In this document: positions 22,814 through 33,271 of the stretch, piece after piece
How positions within the stretch are numbered: the stretch's first letter is position 1
Layout: every line of letters starts with the position of its first letter
NCBI GenBank assembly: GCA_002917075.1
Contig: NTMA01000077.1
Span: forward strand, 62,001 to 126,000
DNA from: Hawksworthiomyces lignivorus
Lineage: Eukaryota > Ascomycota > Sordariomycetes > Ophiostomatales > Ophiostomataceae
DNA length: 64,000 nucleotides
Direction of reading: 5' to 3'
Program-made: the position numbers and the translations under genes
The notes under the pieces: generated by a model
Seen by the model: only the letters and a program-made list of their open reading frames with translations
The model's database searches: none
Told to the model about the DNA's origin: nothing

Positions 22814-23555
22814 GATTGGCTTGCATCCGGAAACTGTGCTATTCTTGGTTCATTAAAAAGTCTTCATCCGACAGGATATGCGATTCTTAAAGTGTTACTT
22901 GAAGACGTATTCATTTAGTTCCTGGTATAATTTCTCAGCCGGAAAAGAGACGACGGTCCAATTCGGCATGATGTGCGCATTCGCTCTATATATGGCTTCC
23001 TTGCATACCGGACCAGCGTATTGCAGCTGTAGTAATGATCAAGGGTCAAGATATGATATCGAAGAGACTCTCTGCCGGCAATGGCGAGCTCGAAATTGCC
23101 AGTTAGTCTCGAGCTAAATCTGAATCTCCCCCCAGGTGTTGCTTGGCTGGGGCGCATTGGCTCTTATCAGCCCCACAAATTCCTTTCGGTGCATCAACGG
23201 CAACGGAACGGAGTCAGCGCGGCACTCCAGCGGAAAGCGCACGGCGTGGTCAACATGCTCTTTTTATCAAAATAAAATTGCCGAATTTGGACATCAGACC
23301 ACGACGATTCAAAGTCAGCGTGTATGATGTCAGCCGTGGTCATTAGTTTGCACGATTTTCTGTCGAAGCATCGCTCTGACGAAGTATATCTTTTCTTGTC
23401 AAACCAGCAAGAATCTTTTTGTTTCTAGGGAGCCACTGACCCAACAAATATTGTTTCTCATTTGCATCATATTGCGCTTTGTCTGCCCTTTGAGCAGAAA
23501 GTGAAATTCAATTTCTGCTGCTTAGGTAGTCTGCGAAACGAAACAGAAACTCAAC
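22814..23555. promoter_or_regulatory. Divergent promoter, permease / dioxygenase
   Basis: A 742-bp spacer between two divergent starts. CGG triplets are concentrated at 23198-23254, including CGG-N3-CGG-N2-CGG at 23198-23211, then further CGGs near 23220, 23231 and 23242. Such triplets are the half-sites of zinc-cluster proteins. No gene of its own is supported; open frames here are under 82 codons. Confidence 0.5.
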
Positions 23556-24754
23556 ATGTCTCCATCTGCCACAAATGAGGAGGCAGAACAGCCAGTGGTG
23601 ACCAAGAACCATAATATTTCACCACCCACAATCCGCCACGATGATGTGCATATCTCCTTCGAGAAGCTCCGACGGGCACATGAGATCACTTACCCACCCC
23701 GGCCAAAACTGCAGGTGCCCGAGTTTACGCCTGATGCATCTGCCGAAGACGTCATCGAGGGTCTGAAGAAGGTCGGGGGTGTGATCGTCCGCGGAATTTT
23801 GTCGCAGGAAGCCATTGCGCAGATGGAAAAGGACCTGCGGCCCTCTCTGGAGCAGGACATCCCGTGGGAAGCGAGCAACGACTTCTTTCCTCCCTCCACC
23901 CGCCGCGCCTTCGGTCTGATCGGCAAGTCCCGCACGGCCGCCGTCGAGCTGATCGGAAACGAGCTGTATCAGGAGGTGTGCAACGCCTTTCTGGCGACCA
24001 AGTCCTACGCCTGGTACGGCGACCGCAACGAAGTGCTTGTGTCGCCGCCCCAGGTGAACAATACCATCGTCTTCTCAGTGCGGCCGGGCGACAGCTTTGA
24101 TCAGCCGCTACACCGAGACGACGATATACACTACGCCAACCGCTTACGGGTGGACAGCTACCCGGAGCAGACAAACACACGTGAAGCGGGCATTGGGTTT
24201 TTCGTTGCCGGTACCAAGACGACAAAGGCCAACGGTGCGACTCGCTTTATTCCTGGCAGCCATCTCGAGGACACTACACAGCCGCCTGACGAGAAAGACG
24301 TCGTGTATGCTGAGCTCAACCCCGGAGACGGTTTTATTATGTTGTCGAGCTGCTACCATGGTGGCAGCCGCAACACTACTAAAGATGAGGAGCGCCTCGT
24401 CTTCAGCTGCTTCATGACGCGTGGCTATCTGCGCCAGGAAGAGAATCAATACCTGTCAGTGTCGCAGGAAGCGGCCAAGCAACTACCTCTCCGTATTCAG
24501 AAGCTGATGGGATACGCGCTTAGCGAGGTGAGTTGAATTTTTTATCCCATTCGGCGCTTTACTTTTTTTTTCACTCTTTTTTTTCCCAATACTTTTTTTT
24601 TTTTTTTTTTTGAAATCACATCCAATTCCAGTCTCATCCAATGCTGACAACTATGCTACCACACTTGCAGCCCATGCTAGGTTGGGTTGAGTTCAAGGAC
24701 CCTCGAGTTGCTCTTGACCCGACCGCAGATCGCGTAGCACATAAAAAATACTAA
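23556..24754 (+). CDS. Phytanoyl-CoA dioxygenase-family Fe(II)/2OG oxygenase
   Basis: Two exons, 23556-24527 and 24671-24754, give 351 aa. The cupin-like core has the iron facial triad H186-x-D188 (LHRDDD) and H268 (CYHGGS), with R280 downstream as the probable 2-oxoglutarate anchor. VIEGLKKVGGVIVRGILSQE and GATRFIPGSH are typical of PhyH-family enzymes, including fungal specialised-metabolism oxygenases of the FtmOx1/AsqJ kind. Reaction class: 2OG-dependent hydroxylation or related oxidation; substrate unknown. No signal peptide. The second exon adds PMLGWVEFKDPR, a conserved C-terminal strand, so the gene needs splicing. The 143-nt intron holds a run of 19 T. Neighbours: divergent permease and, 630 bp downstream on the same strand, an oxidoreductase. 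Confidence 0.9.
24528..24670 (+). repeat. T-rich intron with T19 run
   Basis: Intron of the dioxygenase gene (GTGAGT..TTGCAG). It contains three T runs, of which 24593-24611 is 19 T long. It is the longest spliceosomal intron I read in the window. Confidence 0.7.
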
Positions 24755-25384
24755 GTCGCTAATGTCGTTACCTTCATATTTATTCTTCCCTTGAGCGCTA
24801 TATGGCTATCTTCAACGTAGCATGTGGCAAGGGATGCGGAAGTGGTTAGTTCTTATTGTATATATTCCGAAGTCTATGGTAGATATTGCATTTAGGAGCG
24901 GAAAAGCTTGATTCCACTTTTTCAAGTTGCTCGCGACATCAATATCATCGATCGGAAATCATGAGAAACCTCTAGAGATTCAAGATTTCAATAAATGTTT
25001 ATTGATCTATTTTCTGCTACTAAAATATCACTACCCAGCTGGAAGTTTTGCGCCACGAGGACAGTGCGTGATTTTCTGAACTTTAAGACCGGTAGAAGTT
25101 TATCAGTCCGGCAGAATTCATTTCTTGTTAGTCCAACCCGATTGTAAATGTGGATGGCGAGCAAGCCGGTGCCGGAGGGGCACTACCGCTATGTGGAGGG
25201 GGATTTTAGACGATGCTAACGCGCGGGATTAGGGAGAAAGTCAAATTTTTGGTTAGCAACGAGATAGAGGAGACGAATTCAGCCCAAAGAGACCATCCAC
25301 TGCGACGATAAATCTCAAAAATAGGTCTCTTCTCATATATCCCATTGTGTGGCCACTGCCTATTACGTTACGACGACATCCAAA
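24755..25384. other. Intergenic region
   Basis: Separates the dioxygenase and oxidoreductase genes, which are head to tail. It must hold the dioxygenase 3' UTR and the oxidoreductase promoter. No gene is seen. Confidence 0.5.
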
Positions 25385-26614
25385 ATGACTGGTATCGCCT
25401 TGCTGGGAGCTGGCATTTTCGCCTCCAGAGGTGAGCGAGACGTGGGAGAAGCGGGGCCAAATCAGGAGATCGAAGCTGACCATCTTGTCAAGAACACCTG
25501 CCGGCGATCGAGGCCGCGGAGGGCCTTGAGCTTCTCGTCGTCTACTCTCGGTCGCAAAAATCCGCAGAAACCCTTGCTGAGCAGGCCGCGTCCAAGCCGG
25601 AGGTGTATTTTGATAGCCCCGCGGTTCCCGGAAAGTCACTCGACGATCTCTTGGCCCGCAAAGACATTGCCGCCGTCGCCATCTGCCTCCCCATTCTGAC
25701 GCAGCCCGAGATCATCCGCAAGGCGCTGGCGGCCGGCAAGCACGTCTTCAGCGAGAAGCCTATCGCACCCGATTTAGCGGCAGCTGCGTCTCTCATTGAC
25801 TACCACAAGTCCCTGCCGAGTCCCCAGCCTCTCTGGGGCGTGGCGGAGAATTTCCGCTTCCAGGAGACCCTATGCTATGCCGTAGACAAAGTGAAGGAGG
25901 TTGGCGGAAAACTGGTCGAGTTTAGCTTGTCAAGACATGGCTTTGTAAAGGCAGAGGACGCGTATTTCAACACACCATGTACGTTGGGAGAATGCGATCG
26001 TGGACGTCTTTTGTCTGTCTTGCATTTATCGATTCGCTTCCACAGTTCCCTACCTGCCAGCCTCGAAATGTTGCTTTGCTCGGCTAACATGAAAACTAGG
26101 GAGAAAATCACCCGGATACCAAGGCGGATTCCTTCTCGACGGTGGAGTTCACTTCCTCGCTGCGCTCCGCTTTCTCCTTGACGCGGCCGGTGACGAAGTG
26201 GCGCAGCTTGCTTGCTTTTCGTCTCTCCTAGAGGAGCGACTCCCGCCGGTAGACACAGTCCACGCCATCGTCAGCACGCGCGGCGGTGTCAACGGTACAG
26301 TCAGCATGTCATTCGGCACCGAGTTCAAGTCGGGCAGCGAGGTGACCATCGTGACCACCAAGGGCCGCGTCACCTGGGACCGGTCGCATGTTCTGACCGT
26401 GCGCAAGGGCAGCGACGGCGCGCTGGTAGAAGAGAAGCACCCCAGTAGTCAAGACTTTGGCGTCAAAGCAGAGTTTGCTGCTTTTGCAAAAAGCCTTGCG
26501 GCTGGTACCATTAATCCTCTGCAGTCCCCCGAAGAGGCACTGAAGGACCTGGCGTTTTTGCAGGCTCTCCTGGAATCAGGAGAATCGAAATCTGCAAAGA
26601 CTGTCGCATATTAA
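25385..26614 (+). CDS. Gfo/Idh/MocA-family oxidoreductase
   Basis: Three exons, 25385-25430, 25493-25978 and 26100-26614, give 348 aa. A nucleotide-binding loop starts the protein (GIALLGAGIFA, residues 3-13; the family's GxGxxA). AGKHVFSEKPIA carries the E-K-P motif near 103-105, where the lysine is a catalytic residue of the family. GGFLLDGGVHFLAALR follows (G-x-x-x-D-x-x-x-H pattern). The enzyme should oxidise or reduce a sugar, polyol or related hydroxy compound with NAD(P). Intron 1 (62 nt, GCTGAC branch) falls inside the dinucleotide fold and must be removed; intron 2 is 121 nt. It follows the dioxygenase on the same strand and is itself followed by a zinc-cluster regulator, suggesting a shared pathway. 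Substrate unknown. Confidence 0.9.
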
Positions 26615-27486
26615 TGTCTAAATAATTATGCAATGATAGATCCGTTCAATTTTTGGATTTTATTTTGCTTTATTCACCTTTTTTTTTTTTCTTCCTAAAA
26701 AATTAATAAATCGATTTTCATTCAAATTACTTGTATGTAGCGATGGACTACTACATTCCATACAGAAAAGGTAAAATGCGGAAAAAACCAAAAAAGAAAA
26801 CAAAAAACGCTGCAAAAGACAGAAAGAAAAACTCTCTCGCCAACCCGGGTCCCAGGCATAACAAGCCCGTATACTGATCACCATATCACAAGGGATTGTA
26901 TGTTTCTTAGTTGTCGAAAGGTAGACACTAATCTTACCTTTCAACATATATATAAATCGTCAAATTCAAGTTCAACGACTGGCTAATTTTCTCATGTATT
27001 ATGTGGTGCTGATGTTTGAGTGGGATTGTGATTGGTTAGTTATTATATTCCAAGTTAACAGGGAATGCGGCATGTGAGACATTGCAACCAAAAATTGGTG
27101 TATCGTCAAATGCACATTTGCTGTTGGTCAGTCATATTGTTTATAGGTACCTGTTGGGGAAAGGCTATCTTTTCCCAGGAGCAAAAACGAGATATTGAAT
27201 GGTTTTTGGGTTGGCCAGTGTTGCTCTCCTGCAGACTAAAGACTGGGTCGGGCGGCTGCTTCTGGAGATCGGTTGACGAATTCCTGGTAGTTCGACGCTA
27301 GCTAACAATGTGGAGGTGTTAGGCCGGGGTATACTCACAGCATTTTCTCCGCAGTCCTTGTTCCCCCTCTCCTTCTTCCACTGACAAAATAACTTTTGGA
27401 GTTCGAAGGTGCTTCTATGTGTGACATACTGTGAAAGGGCAAAAAATTAGAAAAAATAACATTGCTCCAGGACCAAGTCGGCAGCC
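26615..27486. other. Intergenic region
   Basis: Promoter side of the next regulator and 3' side of the oxidoreductase. A T/A-rich segment lies near 26660-26800. No gene is supported. Confidence 0.5.
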
Positions 27487-30173
27487 ATGTCCGAGCAAAA
27501 TAAGTCGCCGAAATCCACGGTGACGGCACATCAAAAGAAACGCATCAGGGCCGTTGTGGCTTGTAGTCACTGTCGCAGCAAGCGGTCTAAGTGCGATGGT
27601 ATCCCCGGGCAGCAGGCCTGCACCCAGTGTCAGCAAAGGGGTATCGAGTGCGAGATGTCCGATGGGAAGCGGAACCGGTGGGTACCTATGTTTTTTTTTT
27701 ATTTTCTGACTTGTGATATTTGTGACTGGAGGGCCGAGACGGACAGTTCACTGATTCATGAAGGGGCCACTACAAACCGCAGGCAGAGGCACTCTTGAAA
27801 CAGGTACGCATTCTTGAGCAAGCGCTGTCTGAGAGTCGCGCAGCACACCAGGAGCTTTTATCCAAGCAGCAACAACAGCAACAGCTACAACAACAACCAC
27901 AACACCAGCAGCAGCAACAGCAGAATCAGCGCCAGCATCTACAACAGTTGCAGGGACACTATGAGGCTACACGCTGGACTCAGGAGCCCGTCGAGCTCCA
28001 AGGGGCGCCATCTCTCCTCGGCCTACCCGACTTAGAAGTCGACCACTCTCTGCTGCCGCCCACCGAGTCGATCGCGCCTCCGGCAGCCCCTTCAGCTCAT
28101 AACTTCGCCGCAGGACAGTACCAGACTCTTGCCCACCACCATACCCAGAATCAGAGCAGCAGCGCGTCGGCACTAGCTCTATCTGGGAGGCCGTCTACCG
28201 AACCGACGATTGTCGCGCGCCTTGCCGTGTCCAATCCGCACATCGATTTGAGCCTATCTGCCCCACTCGTGGACTACTTGCTCGGCTTGTTCTTCCATCG
28301 CTACCAACAGATGATGAAATTTGTATCGCAGCGGGAGGCCATGGCGACGTATCAAAAAGACCGCATAGGAAGCCTCCGAACGCCCTTGTTCCTGGCCATG
28401 CTGGCCGGTGGCTTGCGGTACTGCACGCGAAAAGACGTAACAGAGAGGCTCATGCGATCTGATAGCGAGAATGTGCTGGCTACGGCCGCGCGGCGTGCAG
28501 TGGAGACGGAGTTGAGCAGGCCGACCTTGGCGACGGTGCAGACGGTGATGATCCTCGGCGAGGTCGAGACGAGCCTGGGAAACCAGATGACCGGCTACAT
28601 GTATTCATGTCTGGTGTCGCGGCTCATCTTCGAGCTAGGGCTGGATCTCGGCTCGTGCACGAACAAGAGCCTGACGCAGGAGGAGACGACCATCCGCCAC
28701 TGGCTCGTCTGGTCTGCCTCCGTCCAGGACCAGTACTGGGGCATCTTCCTGCGGCGGCCCGTCACCATCAAGAACCAGACCCTGCAGCTCTCACGGCTCG
28801 CCTGGCGCTTTTCCGAGGGCTTAGGAAGCAACATGGGCCAAGACGAGCGCGCTCCGCCCTCGTTTGAGCATGAGGTTGACGAAGAGCTGCTGGACCTGAT
28901 GGAGCTGGCGCGCGAGATCACCGATTCGCTGTATGGCTCCGGTGACCCTTACAGCCACTACTCAACCGGCGCCCCATCCACCACATCGTCCCCCTACGAC
29001 AATGGCGGCGGCGGCGGCATCCCGCACCACTATCCGGGCCAGCACACCCCCGACATAGCCCGTTTGGATGCCCGCCTCGACCATTGGTATGAGAATTTGT
29101 CCGACCGTATCCGCATAGGGCCCATCAGCGGTGGGCGGGATTTTTACCACTTTTTGTTCGTGCTACACCTGCACTACAACGCCACTAAGATCATCCTCCA
29201 CCTTTACCGCTTAGGTTTGCCCTTGTTGATGACCTCGTCCCCTCCCGATGACAGCAGTACCGGCTTGCCAAGAAGCATAGCCGGAGGCCTACTAGTGCAG
29301 CCATCATTTACGCCATCGCCGAGCCGAAGAACAACTGGCGCCGCTAGCGCCGCCGGCAACGGCAGCGGCGGCAGCGGCAGCAGCAGCGCCAACGTGGACG
29401 CGTCTGTGGTCCCCGCGTCCATGAAGGCGCTGGGCCACCACGCCGTCTGCATTGCCAAGCTGTGCGAGACGTTCCGCCGCCGCGAGGACATCCGCACCCT
29501 CCAGTGCACCGGCGTGCAGTGGGCCACCATCGGGGCTGAGGCGCTCATGTGGTTCATCGAGACGCTGCCCATCGACGGCGCCATTGAGGCCATCGCCCAC
29601 CTGCAGAGCCTGCACCGGACGCTCAAAGACATGACGCGCGCGTTCAAGCCCGCCGAGTACGGCTACGAGAAGACTACCAATGCCGTCAGCCTGTTTCTGC
29701 GACGCATGAACGGCGCCGAGTCGCCGCCGCCGCCGCCTGCTCTGCAGCTAGCGTCCCTGCCGCAGCAGCAAGCAGCAATGGCAATCTCGTATGACATGGA
29801 CCCTTCCACTCAGCAGCAGCGGAACCCCCGCCGGGTGCGTCTGCACGGCCAGAGCGACACGGCCTCGCTGTCGTCCACGGCGAACCTCGGAACCGCATCA
29901 AGCGTGCCGTCTGCACCAGAACCGGCGCACTCGGTGTTCTCGGCATCTTTGGCCGGCGTCACAGCGGCATCAGCGACGACATCGGTCCCCTGCGACGCTG
30001 AAGTCATGGCAACAGACGGGGTATCGTCGGGAATGGGAAAAGGGAGCAATCATGCCCAGCATGGGCCACGAGTCTACGCGCCAGCCGCGGCGCTTTCGCC
30101 AGCAGGCCATGGTGGCCTTCCGTCCGGGTCATGGTCCGAGCACTGGGACTGGGATGAACTCTTGGGGCGGTAA
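27487..30173 (+). CDS. Zn(II)2Cys6 transcription factor with polyQ region
   Basis: Two exons, 27487-27681 and 27783-30173, give 861 aa. The zinc cluster is C26-X2-C29-X6-C36-X8-C45-X2-C48-X6-C55, preceded by a basic stretch. The intron (GTACCT..CCGCAG) lies just after the cluster; it was chosen because both ends are phase 0 and join to a coiled-coil-like helix (ALLKQVRILEQALSE), the usual dimerisation element. A Gln-rich segment (27864-27953) follows. The fungal-specific transcription factor region runs from about PLVDYLLGLFFHRYQQMMKFV to WATIGAEALMWFIETLP. The C-terminal third is low-complexity Ser/Ala/Gly/Pro. The GTGGGT at 27677 is an alternative donor but does not keep phase. It ends the 18-30 kb cluster; regulation of that cluster is inference. 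Confidence 0.85.
27864..27953 (+). repeat. CAG/CAA repeat encoding polyglutamine
   Basis: A mixed CAG/CAA tract encodes a Gln-rich run interrupted by Leu, Pro, His and Asn in the zinc-cluster protein. Copy number is likely to vary between strains. Confidence 0.85.
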
Positions 30174-31090
30174 GATGCTGCATAGGATCCAGAATTGCAC
30201 ATCTTTTTTCACTTGCCATAACTATGGTAGTGTATTTTCGCCATTACAAAAGCTTTGCGTGTGGTCCAGACAGGCTGCGGTCACCCTCTTAAGCAATGCT
30301 GCATCACTGCCGATAAAGAAAAATGCGAAACGAGCCCTTATCAGTCGCGGTAGATCCTTTTTTCGCCTGGGATCCAGTCTGCTATAGTACGAGTCTCATT
30401 GGCCCTGTGTTCCACTAGTGACCTCGGACCCGCGGCGCCTGGATTTGGCTGCACCTACTCAAGTCGATATGGACGTTGGTGCCTAAACTATCTTGCTAGG
30501 TCTAATTAAGTGGTAGGCACGAAGGACAGCAGACCCTCTGCTTATAGATGGCATAAGGATCTCTCTGATTGCTAACGGCAAATCGAGGACAGGTCATGCA
30601 ACTCCTGGGGCGCTCAGTGAATCAGATATCGTGCACACGAGAGACTTCATGACGCAAAGACAGTGGCTAAACAAGGCCTGTCCGACTTCTATTTTTTAAG
30701 TGTTAATGAAGGACATCTGAAGAGATCCACAAATTTGCTATATCAACGATCCTGTTCGTTTTCCACTAGGCTCTCTACATTCTTCGATTTCTAGGAACGG
30801 CAGTCGGTCAGAATCTTCTTACGTAGTGAATTTTGGTCTGATATGTGGTACCTATATCATGTCAGGACGACTTGAGATGATAGCAATTTATAAATGGTAA
30901 AAATGATAGAGCTAATTACGTTGTGCGAGAAAAGCGAGGCAACTGATGATACAGATGAGCTTATTTTACAACTTCAAATGTGCAGGCAATAGAAGGCGAG
31001 AGCCACCTTTGGCAGTTGAATTTTTCAAATTAAAAAGATAAAATGAAATAGTAATTGGGCAGAGATTACCTAGAAAATCAGACCAAAAAT
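30174..31090. other. Intergenic region
   Basis: Downstream of the polyQ regulator and of the U6 gene (convergent ends). AT-rich with short frames only. Nothing is recognised. Confidence 0.5.
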
Positions 31091-31099
31091 AAAAAAAAA
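31091..31099 (-). terminator. Pol III T-run terminator of U6
   Basis: Nine consecutive T on the minus strand directly after ..GCGACCAAA, the expected Pol III stop and source of the U6 3' oligo-U end. Confidence 0.9.
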
Positions 31100-31163
31100 T
31101 TTGGTCGCAAGTCTTTGCGATCGCATGTCATCCTTAGTGCAGGGGCCATGCTAATCTTCTCTG

Positions 31164-31230
31164 CTGTTAAATACATCGTCAGTATTTGGTCGTTCTCGAT
31201 TCGAACAAAGCGGTTAGAGGTAGAACTTAC
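31164..31230 (-). other. Spliceosomal intron inside U6 snRNA
   Basis: 67 nt, GTAAGT donor, ACTGAC branch site about 17 nt before the AACAG acceptor. It is inserted between AAATGATA and CAGAGAAG, within the ACAGAGA hexamer. It carries a B-box-like GTTCGAATC at 31198-31206. Confidence 0.92.
31198..31206 (-). promoter_or_regulatory. Pol III B-box match in the U6 intron
   Basis: GTTCGAATC on the minus strand fits the tRNA-type B-box consensus GWTCRANNC exactly. It is inside the intron, so it would be removed from the mature RNA. A B-box match inside the U6 intron is known in fission yeast, which makes a promoter role plausible here. Confidence 0.7.
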
Positions 31231-31264
31231 TATCATTTCAAAGTTGACCAAATGCCCACAGGCA

Positions 31265-31755
31265 GAAGATTTACATTCTGTTATGGTATATCAAGGACTG
31301 TCCATAGCCCACGGAAGAGAAGCTGTGCCACAGTGTTGCAGACGCGCACTTCAAGACAACACATTATGACTCACATACCCAAAAGCACAGAATGTTATGA
31401 AATATTGCAGAAAGAGTAAGATACATATGCCGTCTAAATTCCCTCTACGCTTTATTTCTTGCGTGGATATGACGTTCAGCAGCTGTGTTTAATTGTATTG
31501 TATGATATTCATCAATAAGATTGTTTAGAGGCTAGCCTTGTAATCATAACTTGTGTTATATCGTGGTAAATCCATATATTTTGTTTGTTCTACAGGCAAG
31601 ATAGATAGACTGAAAAAAAAACCAACTCGTTTACTTGAAATTTAAGTTTCCTTTAAGACACAAAATTGCAAATGTGTTGGCGTGGCTACTATCACGGTAT
31701 TTTCTAAAACTAGCTCTCTGACAGCTGTTAGAATAGCACTAGCAGGAGTTGCAGC
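31265..31755. other. Intergenic region
   Basis: Upstream of U6 and downstream of the kinase gene on the same strand. Apart from the U6 TATA element I see only AT-rich spacer. Confidence 0.5.
31287..31292 (-). promoter_or_regulatory. TATA-like element of the U6 gene
   Basis: GATATA on the minus strand, 23-28 nt upstream of the inferred U6 5' end, the position expected for a Pol III TATA box. Confidence 0.6.
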
Positions 31756-33271
31756 TTACTCTCCTCCAGTTTCTGCAGCTTTTTGTCCTTCTGGATCTGT
31801 ATTTGACAGATGCGCATTCGCCACTTTTTCTTTTTGGTATCCCTCATATCCAAGGGGAAATGCGTCAAGGAGATGCCGCATGGTATTCATTGCACTGCAT
31901 AGATTTGAATTAGCACAGCACTAAATCGGTCTACCGGCTATTTAGTAGGTAAGACAATACTCACAGGTTTCGGTGTCGAGGATTTCCTGGGTAGAGGGAA
32001 GAGGAAAGCAGATCAAAGTTTCTGTCACATAGTTCTCAGTCAGCTTCAGTCGAAAACATCAACGTATGTAAAACCTCTAACACGTCCAACACCTACAGCA
32101 TGTATAGAAGGCCTCGTTCCCTGAAATCTTCGGTTGGTTCGGATACTGGGTAGTGCTTGATATACTCTGCAATGTAAGATCCCGTCATTTTGTGACGTGG
32201 AGCCCACCAAGGAGCCAGGTCATCTACAGGTCGGCTCGCGTTAGATGTATGTTTTCATGCAAATATACGTCCGAAAAAAAGACAGCAAGTAGCGAAAGAG
32301 TGCAGAAATTGGAATATGACGAACATTCATTGTGAGCATACATCGGTGTAGCGTCGAAAATAAGAGGTGTGCCAGTTTGCACGTCGACAGATGCATTACC
32401 GTCCCATATGTCACCATGCACGAGAGCCGGGGTCAGCTTGCGACCCTCCGTCTCTAGAGGTCGCAGAAGCCGAGGTACAACTTTTGTCATGATTCCATTG
32501 CGCAGCTCGGTCATTTCCGGAGTCTTTCCCTGAGACTCCTCCTCAATATCAAAGGTGTTAGAGAGTCCCTTGGAGAATGTCTCCTCCCAGCTTTTCGAAA
32601 CCGGGAACGTACGCGGGTTGCGACCGCCAAATGTTGTCACAGGAAAGCCGAACTCGCCCGTCTTGGACACACCGCGCTTGTGCATCTCAGCTAGGAGGGC
32701 AGGGAAGTCGGACACATCAGGAATGTCTTCGGACAGCTCGCGGAAGCGACAGATGTAAAACCACGTGTCTGGCTCGTCTTTATACGCCCCCCACGCCAGG
32801 GGCTCGGCAACGATCTCGGGCATGACCGAATATAATTCTGACATGGCCTGGAATTCTGCCGACACCATATCTCGGCCGTGGTCTTTCTGGTGGACCTACA
32901 AAGGGAAAACAATGAATGAGCAACTGCGGCAAGAAAATTCGATGCCTCATGCGCCCCAACATAAATAAATACCGTGGATTAAAGAATGAGAAGTCAGTTG
33001 CTTACCTTGATAAAGAAAGGACTGTCATCTCCATTTTTGTCTGTTGCGTCGATTTTGGCCGTCCGCGCCCAGTATGAAGCACCGCTTGGGTAAATCTCAC
33101 CAAACACCGTTCCCTCGGGAAGTTCTGTGGTGATGTCTGTTAGCAGTTTTAAATGCTCATCCCTATTTGGTCCACTGTCGACTACATACTTTCTTTGACA
33201 CCGTCGTCAATATACTGAATGACTTTGACCGGAACAGGGATTTCTCTATCCCACACAGTCTTGTCTGCCAT
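31756..33271 (-). CDS. Fructosamine-kinase-family protein
   Basis: Six exons (33271-33190, 33124-33006, 32895-32325, 32223-32097, 32021-31965, 31894-31756) give 364 aa with all phases closing. The kinase core is clear: ALVHGDIWDGNAS (HGD at about residues 227-229, the phosphotransfer aspartate region), then FDATPMYAHNEYDLAPWW, VSEPTEDFRERGLLYML, and a C-terminal SSSLYPGNPRHRNLAMNTMRHLLDAF. These match fructosamine-3-kinase/ketosamine-3-kinase proteins, which phosphorylate glycated lysines and trigger deglycation. Upstream, PSGASYWARTAKIDA is the nucleotide-side strand pair. Fungal members often have diverged specificity, so the substrate is uncertain. Exon 5 is only 57 nt; the 32224-32324 intron read through would end the protein early and cost the whole C-terminus. 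Likely cytosolic. Confidence 0.9.

Larger units (their letters stand above)
31095..31264 (-). ncRNA. U6 spliceosomal snRNA, interrupted by an intron
   Basis: Exon 1 (31264-31231) starts with the 5' stem-loop TGCC-TGTG-GGCA and continues TTTGGTCAACTTTGAAATGATA. Exon 2 (31163 to about 31095) continues CAGAGAAGATTAGCATGG, then CCCCTGCACTAAGGATGACA, i.e. the ACAGAGA box, AGC triad and internal stem-loop of U6, ending at a T run. Between them, 31230-31164 is a 67-nt mRNA-type intron with GTAAGT, a TACTGAC branch site and AACAG. Spliced RNA is about 103 nt, the usual U6 size. Without removing the intron the ACAGAGA box does not exist (it would read AACAGCAGAGA). A TATA-like element lies 23-28 nt upstream. 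Role: catalytic core RNA of the spliceosome, paired with U4 and U2. Introns in U6 genes are known from fission yeast and some other fungi. The exact 5' end could be 1-2 nt different. Confidence 0.95.

Noticed and set aside
31055..31369. 104-codon plus-strand frame
   Set aside because: Covers the U6 gene in antisense; the RNA gene explains the sequence.
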